A stretch of DNA of 64,000 nucleotides from Capra hircus (GCF_001704415.2 NC_030821.1:36625210-36689209); one strand, 5' to 3'. Numbered from the stretch's first letter, positions 11,462 to 23,788 are shown. Translations and numbers: made by a program. The notes: generated by a model from the letters alone, not told the origin.

Positions 11462-12175
11462 TTCCAGGTACTGTGCCAAATGCTATATGTGTATTGCATA
11501 CGTGCATGTAGAGATATGTTTTCATCATTAAAGAACCCTGTGAGATGGATAATTTTAAATTAATTTTATTGGAATGTAATTGATTTACAGTGTTGTGTTA
11601 GTTTCTGCTGTACAGCGAAGTGAATCAGTTATACGTGTATACTTAGCCACTCTTTCTTAGATTCTTTCCCCATGTAGGTCATTACAGAATATTGAATAGA
11701 GTTCCCTGTGGTATACAGTAGGTTCTTAATAGTTATCTATTTTACAGATAGTAGTGTGAATATGGCAATCCCAATCTCTCAGTTTATCCCTCCCCTCCCC
11801 TTATCCTCTGGCAACCATAGTTTGTTATTTCCTACACCTGTGACTCTATTTCTGTTTTGTAAATAAGTTCATTTGTACCACATTTTTATGAGACTGATAC
11901 AGTGCTGGCTGTACTATAAGGGCAGACTATAACACATTTTTAGATTTCTCATTAAGTGATATCGTATACTTGCTTTTCTCTGTCTGACCTACTTCACTCA
12001 GTATGACAGTCTCTAGGTCCATCCACATCACTGTGAATGGCATTGTTTTGTTCTTTTTTATGGCCGAATGATATTCCATTATTACTATCCCAGTTTCACA
12101 CTTGGAGAAACAAAGACCCAGAAAGGTTACATAAATTGTCCAAGGTCACACAGATGTGAAATGTAATTTAGATTC
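11462..12175 (-). mobile_element. MIR SINE, antisense, split by an L1 tail
   Basis: Left arm 11462-11546 has 'ccaggtactgtgccaaatgc' and 'aaccctgtgagatggata'. The right arm, from about 12083 to 12175, continues with 'attactatcccagtttcac', 'cttggagaaacaaagaccca' and 'tccaaggtcacacagatg'. The two arms are consecutive parts of one MIR, so the intervening L1 inserted into it. Confidence 0.83.
11547..12082 (-). mobile_element. L1 3' UTR, antisense, about 535 bp
   Basis: Antisense artiodactyl L1 3' end: the T-rich start (reverse of the poly-A), 'ttgatttacagtgttgtgtt', 'gtttctgctgtacagcgaag', 'tctaggtccatccacatcac' and 'tatggccgaatgatattcc'. An internal rearrangement near 11885-11945 disrupts the usual 'agattccacatataag' block. 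Confidence 0.93.
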
Positions 12176-13224
12176 CAAATATGCTCAAACATTTGTGTAT
12201 TAATTATTCATGACTATAAAAATGTGTCAAGCAGTTTCTCTACTAGACATCAGAGGGGGTACAAAGATGATCCTAAAGTGAATCTTGCCACAGTGTATTT
12301 ATTTTTATAGTCTAATAGTGGCTACAGGATGAGGACGGAACCATGCTATTGAGACAAAATAAAGCATGGGCCGGGTGAGAGGTTTCAATGCTGACAATTT
12401 CAGAGGGTCAAAGGTCGAATTCTTCCCGGCCCTTGGTGCAGTCAGCCTTTTCTCTTGTGGTGCTGAAGAATAGAAGTTTTATGTATATGTATCATCAGTT
12501 ATGACAAGGATCCACCTCTTCATTAGTGTCAATACTTCTGGCAGTCTCTGTTGAAAAGCCTTGAGCTGTGGTCTGTGGTCTGCTCAGAAAGCATGCCGCA
12601 TTTCACCCTGTACATTCCCCATTTGGTGTTTTTCCTCTCCTCCCATTCCTACCCCTGGTTCTTGTTTTTCTCTCATCTTCTTCCTTATCTCTCCCTCCTC
12701 TAGCTACCACATGTACACATTCCCTTCCCAATCCTGCCCTGAAGAGATCTTAATGACCTATTTTCCCAGCAAAGTAGATCTCTTTAAGGGAGAGAGTGCT
12801 TGTTTTGGAATTCTTTTTTTATTGCCAAGACAGATCTTTCTTCATGTAGAATTTTTTTCATGAGTTTCTAGACCTACCTGAGCCTTCCGGTCCTTAGCTG
12901 TCCCCTACTGTCTGAGGCTTCTCTGAAATTTCCATTCCCCAGCCCTTTTCCTTGATCTTAACCATCTTGATATTCTATTGCTCATTAGCTCATGATTCCT
13001 CTAAATATTTGATGAGCGTGTATGAGTAGTATGATAAACTCGAATCAACCAAGTATTTCATGTGCAGCTTTCTTAAAAATTGGGAAGAAGAACCTACAGG
13101 TGGCCTGCAGGTTGCTTTTTATTTGATTTTTCCTATTTCATCAATTCTAAAGTAAAGTTCACTTTCCTGGGGAAAAAAGGGGCCCTTATATCAAAGTGAT
13201 GTTATAAAAAACAGTTTTGAATGT
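12176..13224. other. Unassigned interval
   Basis: Pyrimidine-rich around 12600-12760 with 61- and 100-codon frames that do not look like conserved protein. No repeat recognised. Confidence 0.4.
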
Positions 13225-13445
13225 TAGAGCTAGTACTGGCCCTAAAGTCAAAGAAATTGTATAATCTCAGCTCTACTACTTCATAGTTCTCTGATTAGAC
13301 AAAATTATATTCAACCACTCTGGGTCTATTTCCTTACCTGTAAATTGAGATGATAAAACTGTACCTATTCGATAAAGTTTATTGTAATGGTCAACTAAGA
13401 TAAATATGTATTCAGAACATAGTAGGTGCTTAATAAATGGAGGCA
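13225..13445 (+). mobile_element. MIR SINE
   Basis: Sense MIR almost end to end: 'ctcagctctactacttcata', 'tatttccttacctgtaaatt', 'gagatgataaaactgtacct', and the tail 'catagtaggtgcttaataaa'. Confidence 0.9.
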
Positions 13446-14190
13446 GTTGATTAGACTGACAATCTAAAGCATGTCTACTAAGGAAAGCAACTTTGGCAAA
13501 AATGTAAAAATTCTCGAGTTCCCACTTTCTCACTGACCTGTATGCACCAATATTGGAAAATAATACATGGGTTGGCTACCTTTTGGTTTAGCCTAGTTAC
13601 AGTTCTATAGCTATATAATAGGACTGTTTATAGTTGAATTACAAAGTTAGAGAAGCATAAGGTTGGCATTCACAGCTCAAAAAACATCACACCGCTGGGT
13701 CTAGATTTTGTATCTCTGCAATCATTTCCTGAGAAGCCTTCCAACTATATGATTTCCCATAGTTGTAGGCTTTGTTATTGTTATTTAAGGACCCTTTTGG
13801 GCTTGTTATCAGTTCTGGCAACTGCCGCAAAAGTGACTACATGGTGAAGAGTGGGTTCAGTATGGAGGTTGGGGCTGTCTGGTTCCAGGGGCAAAGATTC
13901 TTTGTAACAACAAAGTAGACATATATCTTACCTGGAGTATAAGGTCTATGTGAGGAAGTAACTAGGGGTCCACAAAGAAAGTGGGCTCACAAGCTGAAGA
14001 ATAATGATTCAATTAAAAAAAGAAACAAACACTTTCCTGTACAGTAAAGCTCCATGTTCATCACTGTCTTGTACATAAAAGACTATAACGTAAAACTCTT
14101 TTGAACCGGTTTTTCTAACTTCTGTTGGCTTGAGAAACCTGGTATGTTACATGAAAAGAATAAGATAAAGTGCTCAAGGAATAACAAGTA
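13446..14190. other. Unassigned interval
   Basis: AT-rich; no repeat or coding signal recognised. Confidence 0.4.
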
Positions 14191-14194
14191 ACTG

Positions 14195-14330
14195 CCATCA
14201 TTTATTGAGAAATTATATTCCTCCTAATTATAAAAAGTAGATATTCTTTATTTCCATTTTACAAATGAATTTTGTGAGGTTTAGTGGTATTAAGTTATTT
14301 GCCCAAGGTTCAAGAACTAAGAAATTATTT
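14195..14330 (-). mobile_element. MIR fragment, antisense
   Basis: 'catcatttattgagaaatta', 'ttatttccattttacaaatg' and 'agttatttgcccaaggttc' follow the antisense MIR order. Confidence 0.72.
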
Positions 14331-15084
14331 TCAAGAATTCATCAGTTCAACAATATACACTAAGAATTGTTTAGTAATATAATTTGCCTTTTGTCCTAAT
14401 AATTTCAAAAGACATTTTTTCAGAGATACATTTAGGAATGCTTAAATATGAAAGAATCCAGTTTGAAAAGCATGAATATTTCTTAAGGTTTTCCATACAA
14501 CACAGCAATGGGTCAGGATAGCTTCTAAAATCCATTTCCATGGCAAAAAAAGAGGTTTTTTTTTTTTTTAATTCTACAAAACCCAATATCTCTTAAAAGC
14601 ACGAGAAATTTACCTATGAAAGATACATATTCAGTCCTAGAATACTGGGAAGTCTTCAGCAAATTCAAGAGGAGGTAACACCTATTTTTCATAAGAAAAT
14701 GCAATATGATTCTAGAACTTAGCTTGCTTGAGGGTGTGAAATCTTTTCTTTCTACATGTCAAAGCACTAATCACAGCGTTAGTGCTATGCCCTTCGATGA
14801 AATTTTATGGGGTGAATAAGACTTATACATAACAGACATCTCCAAAAGTCTTGTTTCCATGTCTTTTTATGATTAAAGCATTCTATTACAAAATAAACAA
14901 ACAAACCTGAAACAGAACAAGGATAAACGCTTCTCCAAACATAAAACATAGGCTAGTAAATTGAGGAAAATGAGGTTATGATTATTTGAAATTTTACTGC
15001 ATTGAAAGATGGTGACTCCCATTATTGACTAATGATCATTTAGCAAGATTTTCTACAGGTTAGTTCCTTTCCCATGATGGTTAT
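14331..15084. other. Unassigned interval
   Basis: AT-rich, with a T-run at 14556-14569 and a CAAA-like run near 14900. No gene or named repeat seen. Confidence 0.4.
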
Positions 15085-15190
15085 TCCCATTTTATTGGCA
15101 AAGAAATGGAGGCTGATAAGTATTAGAGTGCCCCAAAACATACTGCAAGTTAAATAAATAGGCAAGCTTTAAGTCCTTTTACTTAACCAA
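15085..15190 (-). mobile_element. MIR-like fragment, antisense
   Basis: 'cccattttattggcaaagaa' followed by 'atggaggctgataagtatta' matches the MIR antisense core, with much decay. Confidence 0.55.
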
Positions 15191-15307
15191 CTAGATCACC
15201 TCTAAACTTCACTCCTTCTGCTGCATTGTACTCTCTCTGGTGGTAAAAATCAGTCCTGAAGTTCAGGATAACTTCATTATACAGAGATTGAGCTTAGGTA
15301 AAGAACA

Positions 15308-16240
15308 GACTGGTTCCAAATAGGGAAAGAAGTATGCCAAGGCTGTAAATTGTCACCCTGCTTATTTAACTTATGTGCAGAATGCATCATGCACTATACT
15401 GGGCTGGATGAAGCATAAGCTGGAATCAGGATTGCTGGGAGAAATATCAATAACCTTGTGTATGCAGATGACACCACCCTTATGGCAGAAAACAAAGAAG
15501 AACTAAAGATCCGCTTGATGAAAGTGAAAGAGGAAAGTGAAAAAGTTGGCTTAAAACTGAACATTCAGAAAACTAAGATCATGGCATCTGGTCCCATCAC
15601 TTCATGGAAAATAGATAGAGAAACAGTGGAAACAGTGAGGGACTTTATTTTTTGAGACTCCAAAATCACTGCAGATGGTGACTGCAGCCATGAAATTAAA
15701 AGACGCTTACTCCTTGGAAGAAAAATTATGACCAACCTAGACAGCATATTGAAAAGCAGAGACATTACTTTGCCAACAAAGGTCCATCTAGTCCAAGCTA
15801 TGGTTTTTCCTGTGGTCATGTATGGATGTGAGAGTTGAACTATAAAGAAAGCTGAGCACCAAAGAATTGATGCTTTTGAATTGTAGTGTTGGAGAAGACT
15901 CTTGAGAGTCCCTTGGACTGCAAGGAGATGCAACCAGTCCATCCTAAAGAAGATCAGTCTTGAGTGTTCACTGGAAGGACTGATGTTGAAGCTGAAACTC
16001 CAATACTTTGGCCACCTAATGCAAAGAACTGACTCCATGGAAAAGACCCTGATGCTGGGAAATATTGAAGGTGGGAGGAGAAGGAGACGACAGAGGATGA
16101 GATGGTTGGATGGCATCACCGACTCAATGGACATGAGTTTGAGTAAACTCCGGGAGTTGGTGATGGACAGGGAGGCCTGGGGTGCTGCAGTCCACGGGGT
16201 AGCAAAGAGTCGGACACAACTGAGTGACTGAACTGAACTG
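15308..16240 (+). mobile_element. BovB LINE, 933 bp, 8 bp TSD
   Basis: 5'-truncated within the RT palm region. The catalytic motif C is intact here: Y-A-D-D at 15461-15472. Downstream the copy covers the thumb/C-terminal region and ends '(gaact)n'. ORF2 is broken by a stop at 15653-15655 where the usual Leu-Gly-Ser block should be, another stop near 15838, and others; 15902-16231 is again open to the natural end. Flanked by 'aaagaaca' at 15300-15307 and 16241-16248. Confidence 0.96.
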
Positions 16241-16261
16241 AAAGAACACTCCTCTAGAGGA

Positions 16262-16368
16262 ATCTGGATCAGCAGCACCAGCCCACAGAGGAGCTTTTTA
16301 GAAATTCAGAATCTTGTAACGCACCCCCTCCCTGCTACATCATAATCTACATTTAACATCAACTCTTG
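16262..16368. mobile_element. MER5A-like hAT-Charlie relic
   Basis: 'cagcagcaccagcccacaga', 'ggagctttttagaaattcag' and 'aatctacatttaacatc' follow the MER5A order. Both termini are eroded. It abuts a Bov-tA. Confidence 0.75.
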
Positions 16369-16391
16369 GCGATTTGTGTGTGGTATGAGGA

Positions 16392-16592
16392 TGTTAGTCA
16401 CTCAGTCGTGTCCGACTCTGTGCCACCCAATGGACTGTAGCCCACCAGGCTCCTCTGTCCATGAGATTCTCCAGGCAAGAATACTGGAGTGGGGTACCAT
16501 TTCCTATTCCAAGGGATCTTCCCAAGGCAGGGATCAAACCTGGGTCTCCCATATTGCAAGCAGATCCTTTATAGTCTGAGCCATGAGAAAAG
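16392..16592 (-). mobile_element. Bov-tA SINE
   Basis: Antisense Bov-tA: 'agtcactcagtcgtgtccga', 'gggatcaaacctgggtctcc', and the head ending 'gagccatgagaaaagct' in place of the usual 'accagggaagcc'. Confidence 0.93.
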
Positions 16593-17290
16593 CTATGTGA
16601 TCTGTGTATAGATTAGTGTTTATAAGCTCTGCCCTAGAAATATGCGTGCATGCGCATGCACACACACACGCAGCATCTCACAAGGTGTTTATTTAGAGGA
16701 TAAAACAAAGTTGTGCCTTTTCAAATAAACCTCTTTCCATTCTTGGTAGTGAAAAATATTTGGACTGTTTTGATTTCTGTCAGGAATATGGCAGAAGATC
16801 AAGAATGTGTGCTTTGAAATCAACCACTAATTTATTCTGCCAGATTGCTTTTATGTTATCAGTGCTGAGGAAATTAAGCCTCGCCGGGACAGTTTCTCAC
16901 TGGAGGCACTGACGTTCACAATCTTTCCTGTGGAAGAGGAAGCAGATGGGCCTGGACGAAGATATTATGCATTCGACTAGCAAAGCAAGGATCTTTCATG
17001 AGCTGCCCTGGAGCAAAGTGGGAAGAGTTCTGTGTTAATTTTTTAATGTCTTTTTAATTAAAAGTGTCAAGCCAGAGTCCCTGAGTTTCACAGAGGAGCC
17101 GAATTCTTCTGTTATTATCTTGAAATGAAAGCCAATTCAAAGAGCCATTTATTATGATTTTGCTTTTTTTTTTTTTTTCTGGTTTCCTTGTTTCCAGTTT
17201 TCCCTACTTTTGGTGCATTTCAAGGTGAAACCCAGCTAGTGTTATTTGTTAACTTTGCTCGCTTTGCATTAAGGTCATCTGGAACACAAA
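16593..17290. other. Repeat-poor interval, candidate conserved non-coding sequence
   Basis: After a short CA-rich tract (16642-16675) no repeat is recognisable to 17160. The 16840-17160 part has a mixed composition with homeodomain-type 'ttaattaaaa' and 'ccatttattatgatt' blocks. T-run at 17162-17178. Function is inferred only from its lack of repeats. Confidence 0.3.
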
Positions 17291-17299
17291 ACAGATACC

Positions 17300-17790
17300 C
17301 ACCTGCATCAGTCAACTGTGGCCACAGTAATACAGCATAATAGCACAAAACATGTGTGGCATTCAACAATAAGCATTTGTTCCTCATGCCATGTTTATAG
17401 AGGTGGGGGCTTGACTCAATCAGAAGGAGCGAGATGAGGGCAGCTTCCCGCTGAGGTCCATGGGTTTCTCATCTTCCTCCAGGGACCAACAGACTGGGCA
17501 TGCTCATCTCACAGAGATGCAGAGGTGAAGAATGCAAGCAGAACCATACAAGATTTCTTATTGCTTCGTATCAGAACCAAACCCTACTGTCTCCAATGCT
17601 TTATGCTATTGACCAAAGCAGGCCATGTGGTGAAACACAAAGTCAGACGGCAAAGAGATTTATTCTACTTCATTTAAGAGAAGAAATACAGAAGCACATA
17701 GTAAAAGGTGTGGATGGAGGAAGAGGTGAAGAACAGGGGCTTTTGCTTCCATTTATACCATCTACCACACTGCCTGTCTCATTTTCTTGA
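17300..17790 (-). mobile_element. Old LTR-like repeat, antisense
   Basis: The pattern 'gtcaactgtggccacagtaa', 'aataagcatttgttcctcat', 'tgctattgaccaaagcaggc' and 'catgtggtgaaacacaaag' resembles the antisense layout of old mammalian LTR-type repeats also present at 41612-42925. Family not assigned. The overlapping 96-codon frame (17500-17787) is a by-product. Confidence 0.55.
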
Positions 17791-19324
17791 GATTTCTGAA
17801 ATTCAGAGATTCCTAGCCTCACATTCCTATTAACAGTAGGCATTCTGATACAGGTATCAGGATATATATTTCATGATTTCTTTTTCATATGCTGAAAAGG
17901 GACCTACTTAATGCTGTGAACTCGATTTATTTCTAGTCCTTTGTTATGCTCATAGTCAATGTGACATTATAGAAAACCATGTCATACTAATTACAAAATC
18001 ATTTCAGTAACCCAATATTATGGACTTTTTCCTTCCCTGATAATATAGCCTTTTTGAGATGATCAGATTACACTGGAGAGAATTGCTGAGTGTAAATAGT
18101 GGTGAATTATTCAATTACCCATCATTAATCTATTGAACGATAACCTCAAGATAGAAAATTCAAGGAATTCTTCTATGTATTAAGAGCATTAAAATCCTCC
18201 TTTTCAACAACTCTTTCAGGTAAAATTTTTTTCTTTAATTTTATGCTTAAAGTACTATATGAAGAAAATGTCTTCCACAGTTTGGAGGAAAAGACTGGCC
18301 TAAAAGTAAAGCAGAATGGTTGTCTTAGGTGCGATGATTTGAGGTACCAATATTCCCTTCCTTTCCCAGTATCTAAAACATCACCTTAGAGTTACTCTTT
18401 GGGCTAAGATTTTATTCATTTTTCAGATATCTACCATCTGTGAGTGCCCAGCACCAGTGGATGAGATGGTTTCTTGGTGAAGAGCATGGCATCCCCAGAG
18501 CCTTTGGACGTGTAGTGATAGAGGATTGCAGGCCGAGGAAGCTTCCTGTTCTTATGTGTCCAGCACCCTAAGCTAATATTAAGGAGTTAAGTCCTTTATA
18601 TTATAATTCAAGATAATAGAATAGGATAAAAACCTACAGTGCAAGGTCTATATGGTAGGAGAGTATTATTTCTAAATTCAGGAACCATACTTAGCTCTGA
18701 GGATTTGAAGAACACTTGTATAAATTAATGGAAAATAATGCACACTCATATGAAATTTTACAAGCATGAACCTCTTAAAATCCATTCATGAATTAAGAAC
18801 CTAAAGATGACAATTTTTAGAGGTCCTTATTTCTCCTAAGTATTTCTCTTGAGCACAGAAAGCTACTCTCATTCCTGATGCCTTATAAGGAAATAATCTA
18901 TAGAGATGTGACTCAATGCATTTATGAAGTCCAAGGGGATAAGAGTGACCAGATCCTGAGTCAAATAAAATAGGCAGGGAATTGATGTCTCAGTCATGCT
19001 GCTGGATATATTAAAACAAGTCAGGCTTCAGTTTATGATTACAATACTGATACATAAATGGTATTGATTGGCACCTGGTCTTAGGAATACTTGTCTGCCT
19101 GAGTTATGTTTTAAAGTCCTCCTCGCTGTGATACTTTGAATAGGTGGTTTAACATCATGCCTCCTTGATTTGGTTAATGGGCAAAGATGCTCATTGCAAG
19201 ATGTGTCAGGACAAAGCGGATGTATGTCTGCAATTACCATGATGAGCCCTTCAGGAATTTCTGGTTGCACGCACTAGTTAATAGAGGAAAACAAAATGTG
19301 ACCTAGAAGGCTATGTGGTCAAGT
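17791..19324. other. Unassigned interval
   Basis: About 1.5 kb of AT-rich sequence without a recognised repeat, coding exon or RNA gene. Confidence 0.4.
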
Positions 19325-19550
19325 GAAAATGCTGTGGTTTGGGGGTCAGAAAGACCTGGGTTTGATTTCAGCTTCATCAATTGTTAACTCTATGATCTTA
19401 GGTTGGTTATTCAATTACATTGAGCCTCAGACACTTCATGTGTAGAATTGGGCTGAGAGTACCTGTTTCTCAGTTCTGTTGTAATGGTGCATATAAAGCA
19501 CTTAGCTTCAGGCTTGATACAAAGAAGGTGCTCCATCTTTGTTCTCACCC
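19325..19550 (+). mobile_element. MIR SINE, near full length
   Basis: Sense MIR: 'gtttgggggtcagaaagacc', 'tgggtttgatttcagcttca', 'atgatcttaggttggttatt', 'gagtacctgtttctcag', 'agcacttagcttcaggct' and 'agaaggtgctccatc'. Confidence 0.92.
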
Positions 19551-19607
19551 TCCTTTAACATTCTAGACAAGTACTATCCAGTAATAGATTGGTTCTTTAA
19601 TTAAACT

Positions 19608-19737
19608 GAAGGATGGGATGGGAGGGAGGGGGCATGGGTGTATCTATGGCTGATTCTTGTTGATGTATGACAGAAAACCACAAAATTCTGTAATTATCCT
19701 TCAATTAAAAATGTATATATATATATATATATATATA
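19608..19737 (+). mobile_element. L1 3' terminal fragment with (TA)n tail
   Basis: About 105 bp of ruminant L1 3' end ('gggagggagggggcatgggt', 'ctatggctgattcttgttga', 'tgtatgacagaaaaccac', 'attatccttcaattaaaaa') running into a (TA)n tract at 19714-19737. Confidence 0.88.
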
Positions 19738-20133
19738 AGCACATCAATAAGATCTATATAGGACAGCCTATGTTGGACAGCCTATATTGGAAGCATCCAA
19801 TGGGGGAATACTGAGAATGTGAGATGCCATGTAGCAGGAGCAGCAGGATTAAAGGAACTTGCCGTCAGCCTGAGGGGACCTCCCTAGGTTTTTTAATTTT
19901 TCTCCAGGGCCAGTCCTGAGATCTTCCCGTGTCTCCTCAAGATCTGCCTATTCCCAGCCTTTAATCCCAATTGGATGCTTCACATCGGTCCAAAAGGAAG
20001 GAAGTTGAAACATGACTGATTTTCTCCCCATGGTTTCCACTTTTATCTGCAGAGGACAGCTGTGTAACCTTCACTTTGGAGGTGTTTTAGAGGTAGGACT
20101 ATACCTGAAGGAAGGAAAATTATATTTTCCCGG
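19738..20133. other. Unassigned interval with a small local duplication
   Basis: Contains two tandem 'ggacagcctat' units near 19763-19790. Otherwise nothing recognised. Confidence 0.4.
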
Positions 20134-20386
20134 ATTTCTCAACGTCAGCAGTATTGAGAGTATGAGCTGGGTCATTCTCTGTGCGCCATCACCTCTGTGC
20201 GCCATCACCTCTGTGATGGTCCTGTACACCCAACGGGAGCCTGTTTAGCCGCATCACTGTTCTCTACCCACTAGATGCCAGTAGTGCCCCCTGTTCCTGA
20301 TTTGTGACAACCAAGACTGTCCACAGACACTGCCAAATGTTCCCTAGGGAGAAAAATGGCCCCCGGTTGAGAACCACTGTTGCAGT
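20134..20386. mobile_element. MER20-like hAT-Charlie relic with internal 16 bp duplication
   Basis: Termini 'tttctcaacgtcagcagtat' and 'ggttgagaaccactg' are near-inverted. Internal 'ctacccactagatgccagta' and 'gacactgccaaatgttccct' fit the MER20 layout. A 16 bp unit 'ctctgtgcgccatcac' is tandemly doubled at 20177-20192 and 20193-20208. The family name is from memory of the consensus. Confidence 0.75.
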
Positions 20387-21894
20387 CCTGCCTTTTCTCC
20401 TATAAATGGCTGTTCATCTCATGACACTTTCTTTTCTTTACACTTTTTAAGTTTTCTTTATTTGATCATGTTCTAGTTTTACCATAAATGTCTGTTTTTT
20501 ATGTTTAAATAAACCCATGGCTTCATATATAGGTGTTTTCATCTTTATTTATATTGTATAGATGTTTAACTAGAAACATAAAGGCAAGAAAATCCTGCTT
20601 AAATTGTCTTCAACTGGACTTTTAGTAAAGCAAGATCTTGAGCTAGAAAGGTATCTTTTGTGTGTGTGGTATATTATAGAGTTAAAACTTGAATCATTAA
20701 GGCCATTTTTAATGCTCTATTTGCTAGAAATTTAAGAGGTTAGACAATGACTTTTAGATTCTCCTGCCTCCTTTAATTTGATCTTGGACAAGCTAACTTT
20801 GGCTTCTGAGAATGAGGACAGTCTCTGCAGAGGAATTATTGGTCTCTGAAAGGCACCTCCATGCTACTCCATGGAGACTGAGGATAACATTGTTTTTTGG
20901 ATCATGCCTGAAAGAGCATTTCAGACAGGCATGAAATGAGACCATGCATCTAGAGGATCTTGCGCTATATCTAGCGTGGTACTTGCTAATGAATATTGAC
21001 TCTTTTATCAATACCATTATTTTGATCACCATCACTCCCCTGGTTAAACTCTAGTCCACTTTACAGATAAATTGTGTGAGTCTTTGTTGGCTTGTCTGCT
21101 TTTGTTTTCTTTATCTCTTTGAGCAGTAAATTCACACCTTACATTAGGTTATAATGGTGAATTTATTTTGAATAATTCAATTCATAATGCAAATGTAGAA
21201 GCTTTATGTGGTTCCATCCAGTTCATAAAGTTTATAGGAATACACTGAATAAACACTTGGAAATTAAATAGTCAAGACCCAAAAGGCATTTCTTATATCC
21301 TATCAATGGCCTTCAAGGATAGGCAGAAAATGTTAGCAGGAGCAGAGAGATAAAAACGAAAAAGTCATTATTGCTAATTGCTAGAATAGTCCTAGGTATT
21401 TCTGTGAACATCAGGGCAACAGTAGTTTCTTTTAAAGCATCCCCAAGGGAACCTTATGGGTTATGGTAGCTGGCATCTCCTCCAAACCCATGTTTTGCTT
21501 CTTTAAAAGGGCTCTGTCTTCTTTAAAGCCCTGGATTTCCCAGTTCTGTGTTGAGGCATTGTACTGGAAAATTAGGGTATTGGATCAGAGGTGGTAGAAT
21601 CAGGTGCTAAGAGGTTATTATAACTCCTCATACTTAAATAGGATACGGTGGGAGCTGTGAGCCCCGAGGCATCACTGCTGAGTGAAGGGACCTGTGAGGA
21701 AGTCTGGATGTTAAAGTGCTTTCCTCTGGGCTTAAGGGAGGAAGGCAGTTGTAAGTGGGGAGAAGGGAAGAGGGTGGGGGACACAAAAAACTTGTTAACA
21801 TATATTTCACCAGGACATAGAGAGGGTTTAACTGAAGCCATACATGTTGGAAGATGAGCAGTTTAGCCAGGGCAGTGTTGGTGATAAAAACTAA
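20387..21894. other. Unassigned interval
   Basis: About 1.5 kb with no repeat I recognise. Overlapping antisense frames at 21572-21963 (89 and 109 codons) are proline/serine-rich, look like no known protein, and the second runs into an adjacent SINE. Confidence 0.4.
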
Positions 21895-22020
21895 TGGGCC
21901 TTCTCTGGCAGCCCAGCAGTTAAAGACTTCACCTTCCAATGCAGGGGGTGTGGGTTCGATCACTGATTGGGAAGCTTAGATCCCACATGCCTGGTGGCCA
22001 GAAAACCAAAAACATCAAAC
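21895..22020 (+). mobile_element. CHR-type tRNA-derived SINE (short form)
   Basis: 'gggccttctctggcagccca', 'cttccaatgcagggggtgtg', 'ggttcgatcactgattggg' and 'agatcccacatgcctggtgg', ending in an A-rich tail. B-box 'ggttcgatcac' is preserved. Confidence 0.85.
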
Positions 22021-22039
22021 AGAACCAATTCAAAATAAT

Positions 22040-22255
22040 GATAATGGTAACATAGTTGGTATTGCATAGCAAGTACCCTGCTAGACACAGTGCCAGGGAC
22101 TCTACGTACATTCTGTGATTTCAACCTCACAGCAGTCCTCTGAGGACGATGACTAACTTTAATCGTGCAGATGAAGAAGCAGCAAGATGGGAGCCTGAAG
22201 AAACTGGTTCAAGTGGCAGAATTGCCCAGGGCTTGAACCTCCTCTCTACTGTGTG
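22040..22255 (-). mobile_element. MIR SINE, antisense
   Basis: 'gctagacacagtgccaggga', 'tttcaacctcacagcagtcc', 'tgaggacgatgactaactt' and 'cccagggcttgaacctcctc' follow the antisense MIR order almost completely. Confidence 0.82.
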
Positions 22256-23788
22256 TCTCACAGTGTAGCACAGTGTTCAAGTTGATCTATAATTGGATTC
22301 TGGGAGGAGGGCCAAAGGATAACAGCCAGGATCAACAGCAGCGAACAAGTGTCATGGAAATGCTCACCAGAGGTTTGGTGGCAAGTCCTTTCTGACGAAA
22401 CCCAAGGCTGTTCTGTGAAATCACATGGAGACTCCATACTCTCAAGACTAGCAGAATGGACAAGAGCATATCCTCTCTTCCCAGAAACATGTCTAGTGGC
22501 CTTGACACTGTAAAATTGGACCAATCTGGTTTGTATAGGATAATGTTTAGGTTCAAACCCACTCCTTACTGAAATGCTCCATGACTGTTTCCTCTATTCC
22601 TAAACATATCTGTCTTCCCTTTCATCTTCTATCTGGAACTGTGAGAATAGTTAATGGGAATGTGTTTGTGAGAAATTCTTTGATTCACTTTGGAAAAATT
22701 ATGCAAATTCATAATGTAATAATCTGATTTGTACTACCCAGAGAGAGTTAACTGAAGAGGAAAATTAAATGATTATGGGCCTAAGTAGATGATTTATGAG
22801 GAAAGGCTACACAAGTTCTAACAAAACCAAAACCCCTATAAAGGTTGATATGCAAGAAAAATAATGCAGGCTGGGACAAAGGCTTCTAAGTAAGATTAAC
22901 AGGCTGAAATTGCGCCCCCCCCAAAATTGTTTTGTCCCTTATGGCAAGTATCAAGACATTCAGATTAATGATATACTGAATACTTTTATAGAGGACCTTA
23001 CACCCTCCAGTGTTAGAGGGCCTGAAAACAAATATGGTAACATCCAAAACATTTGGAAGTAAGGAGGGTAGAAGTGGTGGGATATAATGATTAATGGTTG
23101 GGGACCTTGCTAGATGAGGTCACTGACTGCTAAGGTTAATGGCAAATAGAGTTTATGTGACTCCCCTGTTTAGACTTAGAATGTAGTAAAACATACATTA
23201 AGAGTTAAGATGCCTCTTTGAGACCATTTATGATTTATAGGCTCAGATGTTAGCAATATATAATCTTAGACAAACGAGGGTAGAATATTTCCATAATACA
23301 AACTCTCATGAATGTTGGGCAATTCTGTACCAGTGTTAAGAGAAAGGCTGAATGTAAAACTTCCTTCAGGGAAGTAGTAAAACAATACTAGACAGGAACT
23401 TGTGATCTGGGTTGTTTTATAGCAAGTAGGCAAGGTGCCCTACTTGTCTTGAATAGTCTTTCTGCTGTACATGTGATTTGATGATAAAATTTACAGGGAG
23501 TTATTGACATTAGAAAAGAAGTGAGCATCGGATATGGAAGCAGAAGTTTCTCACTGTAGCAAGATGAAAGAATGCTCATGAAATAAATTTTAAAAGTATC
23601 AGCTCTTTGGGTCAAGATCTGAGATGACTCATTGCAACAACTATCTATTGAGAAGTTACCTGTGCTAGGAACAGAAAAGGGGGCAAAATGAATACTGGTG
23701 CTTAGGGTCTGGTGAAAAGATACAGATCAGTATTAAAAGTTATCCTTGAATAAAAGGCAGTATTATAAAAGGAAGGCCTACATGGGAG
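22256..23788. other. Unassigned interval
   Basis: About 1.5 kb with no confident repeat, gene or RNA. A C-run 'cgcccccccc' is at 22912-22921. Frames at 22258-22562 and 23388-23615 (60-90 codons) are unsupported. Confidence 0.4.

Noticed and set aside
15565..16278. 237-codon frame on the minus strand
   Set aside because: It is the antisense of the BovB at 15308-16240; BovB antisense is habitually open.
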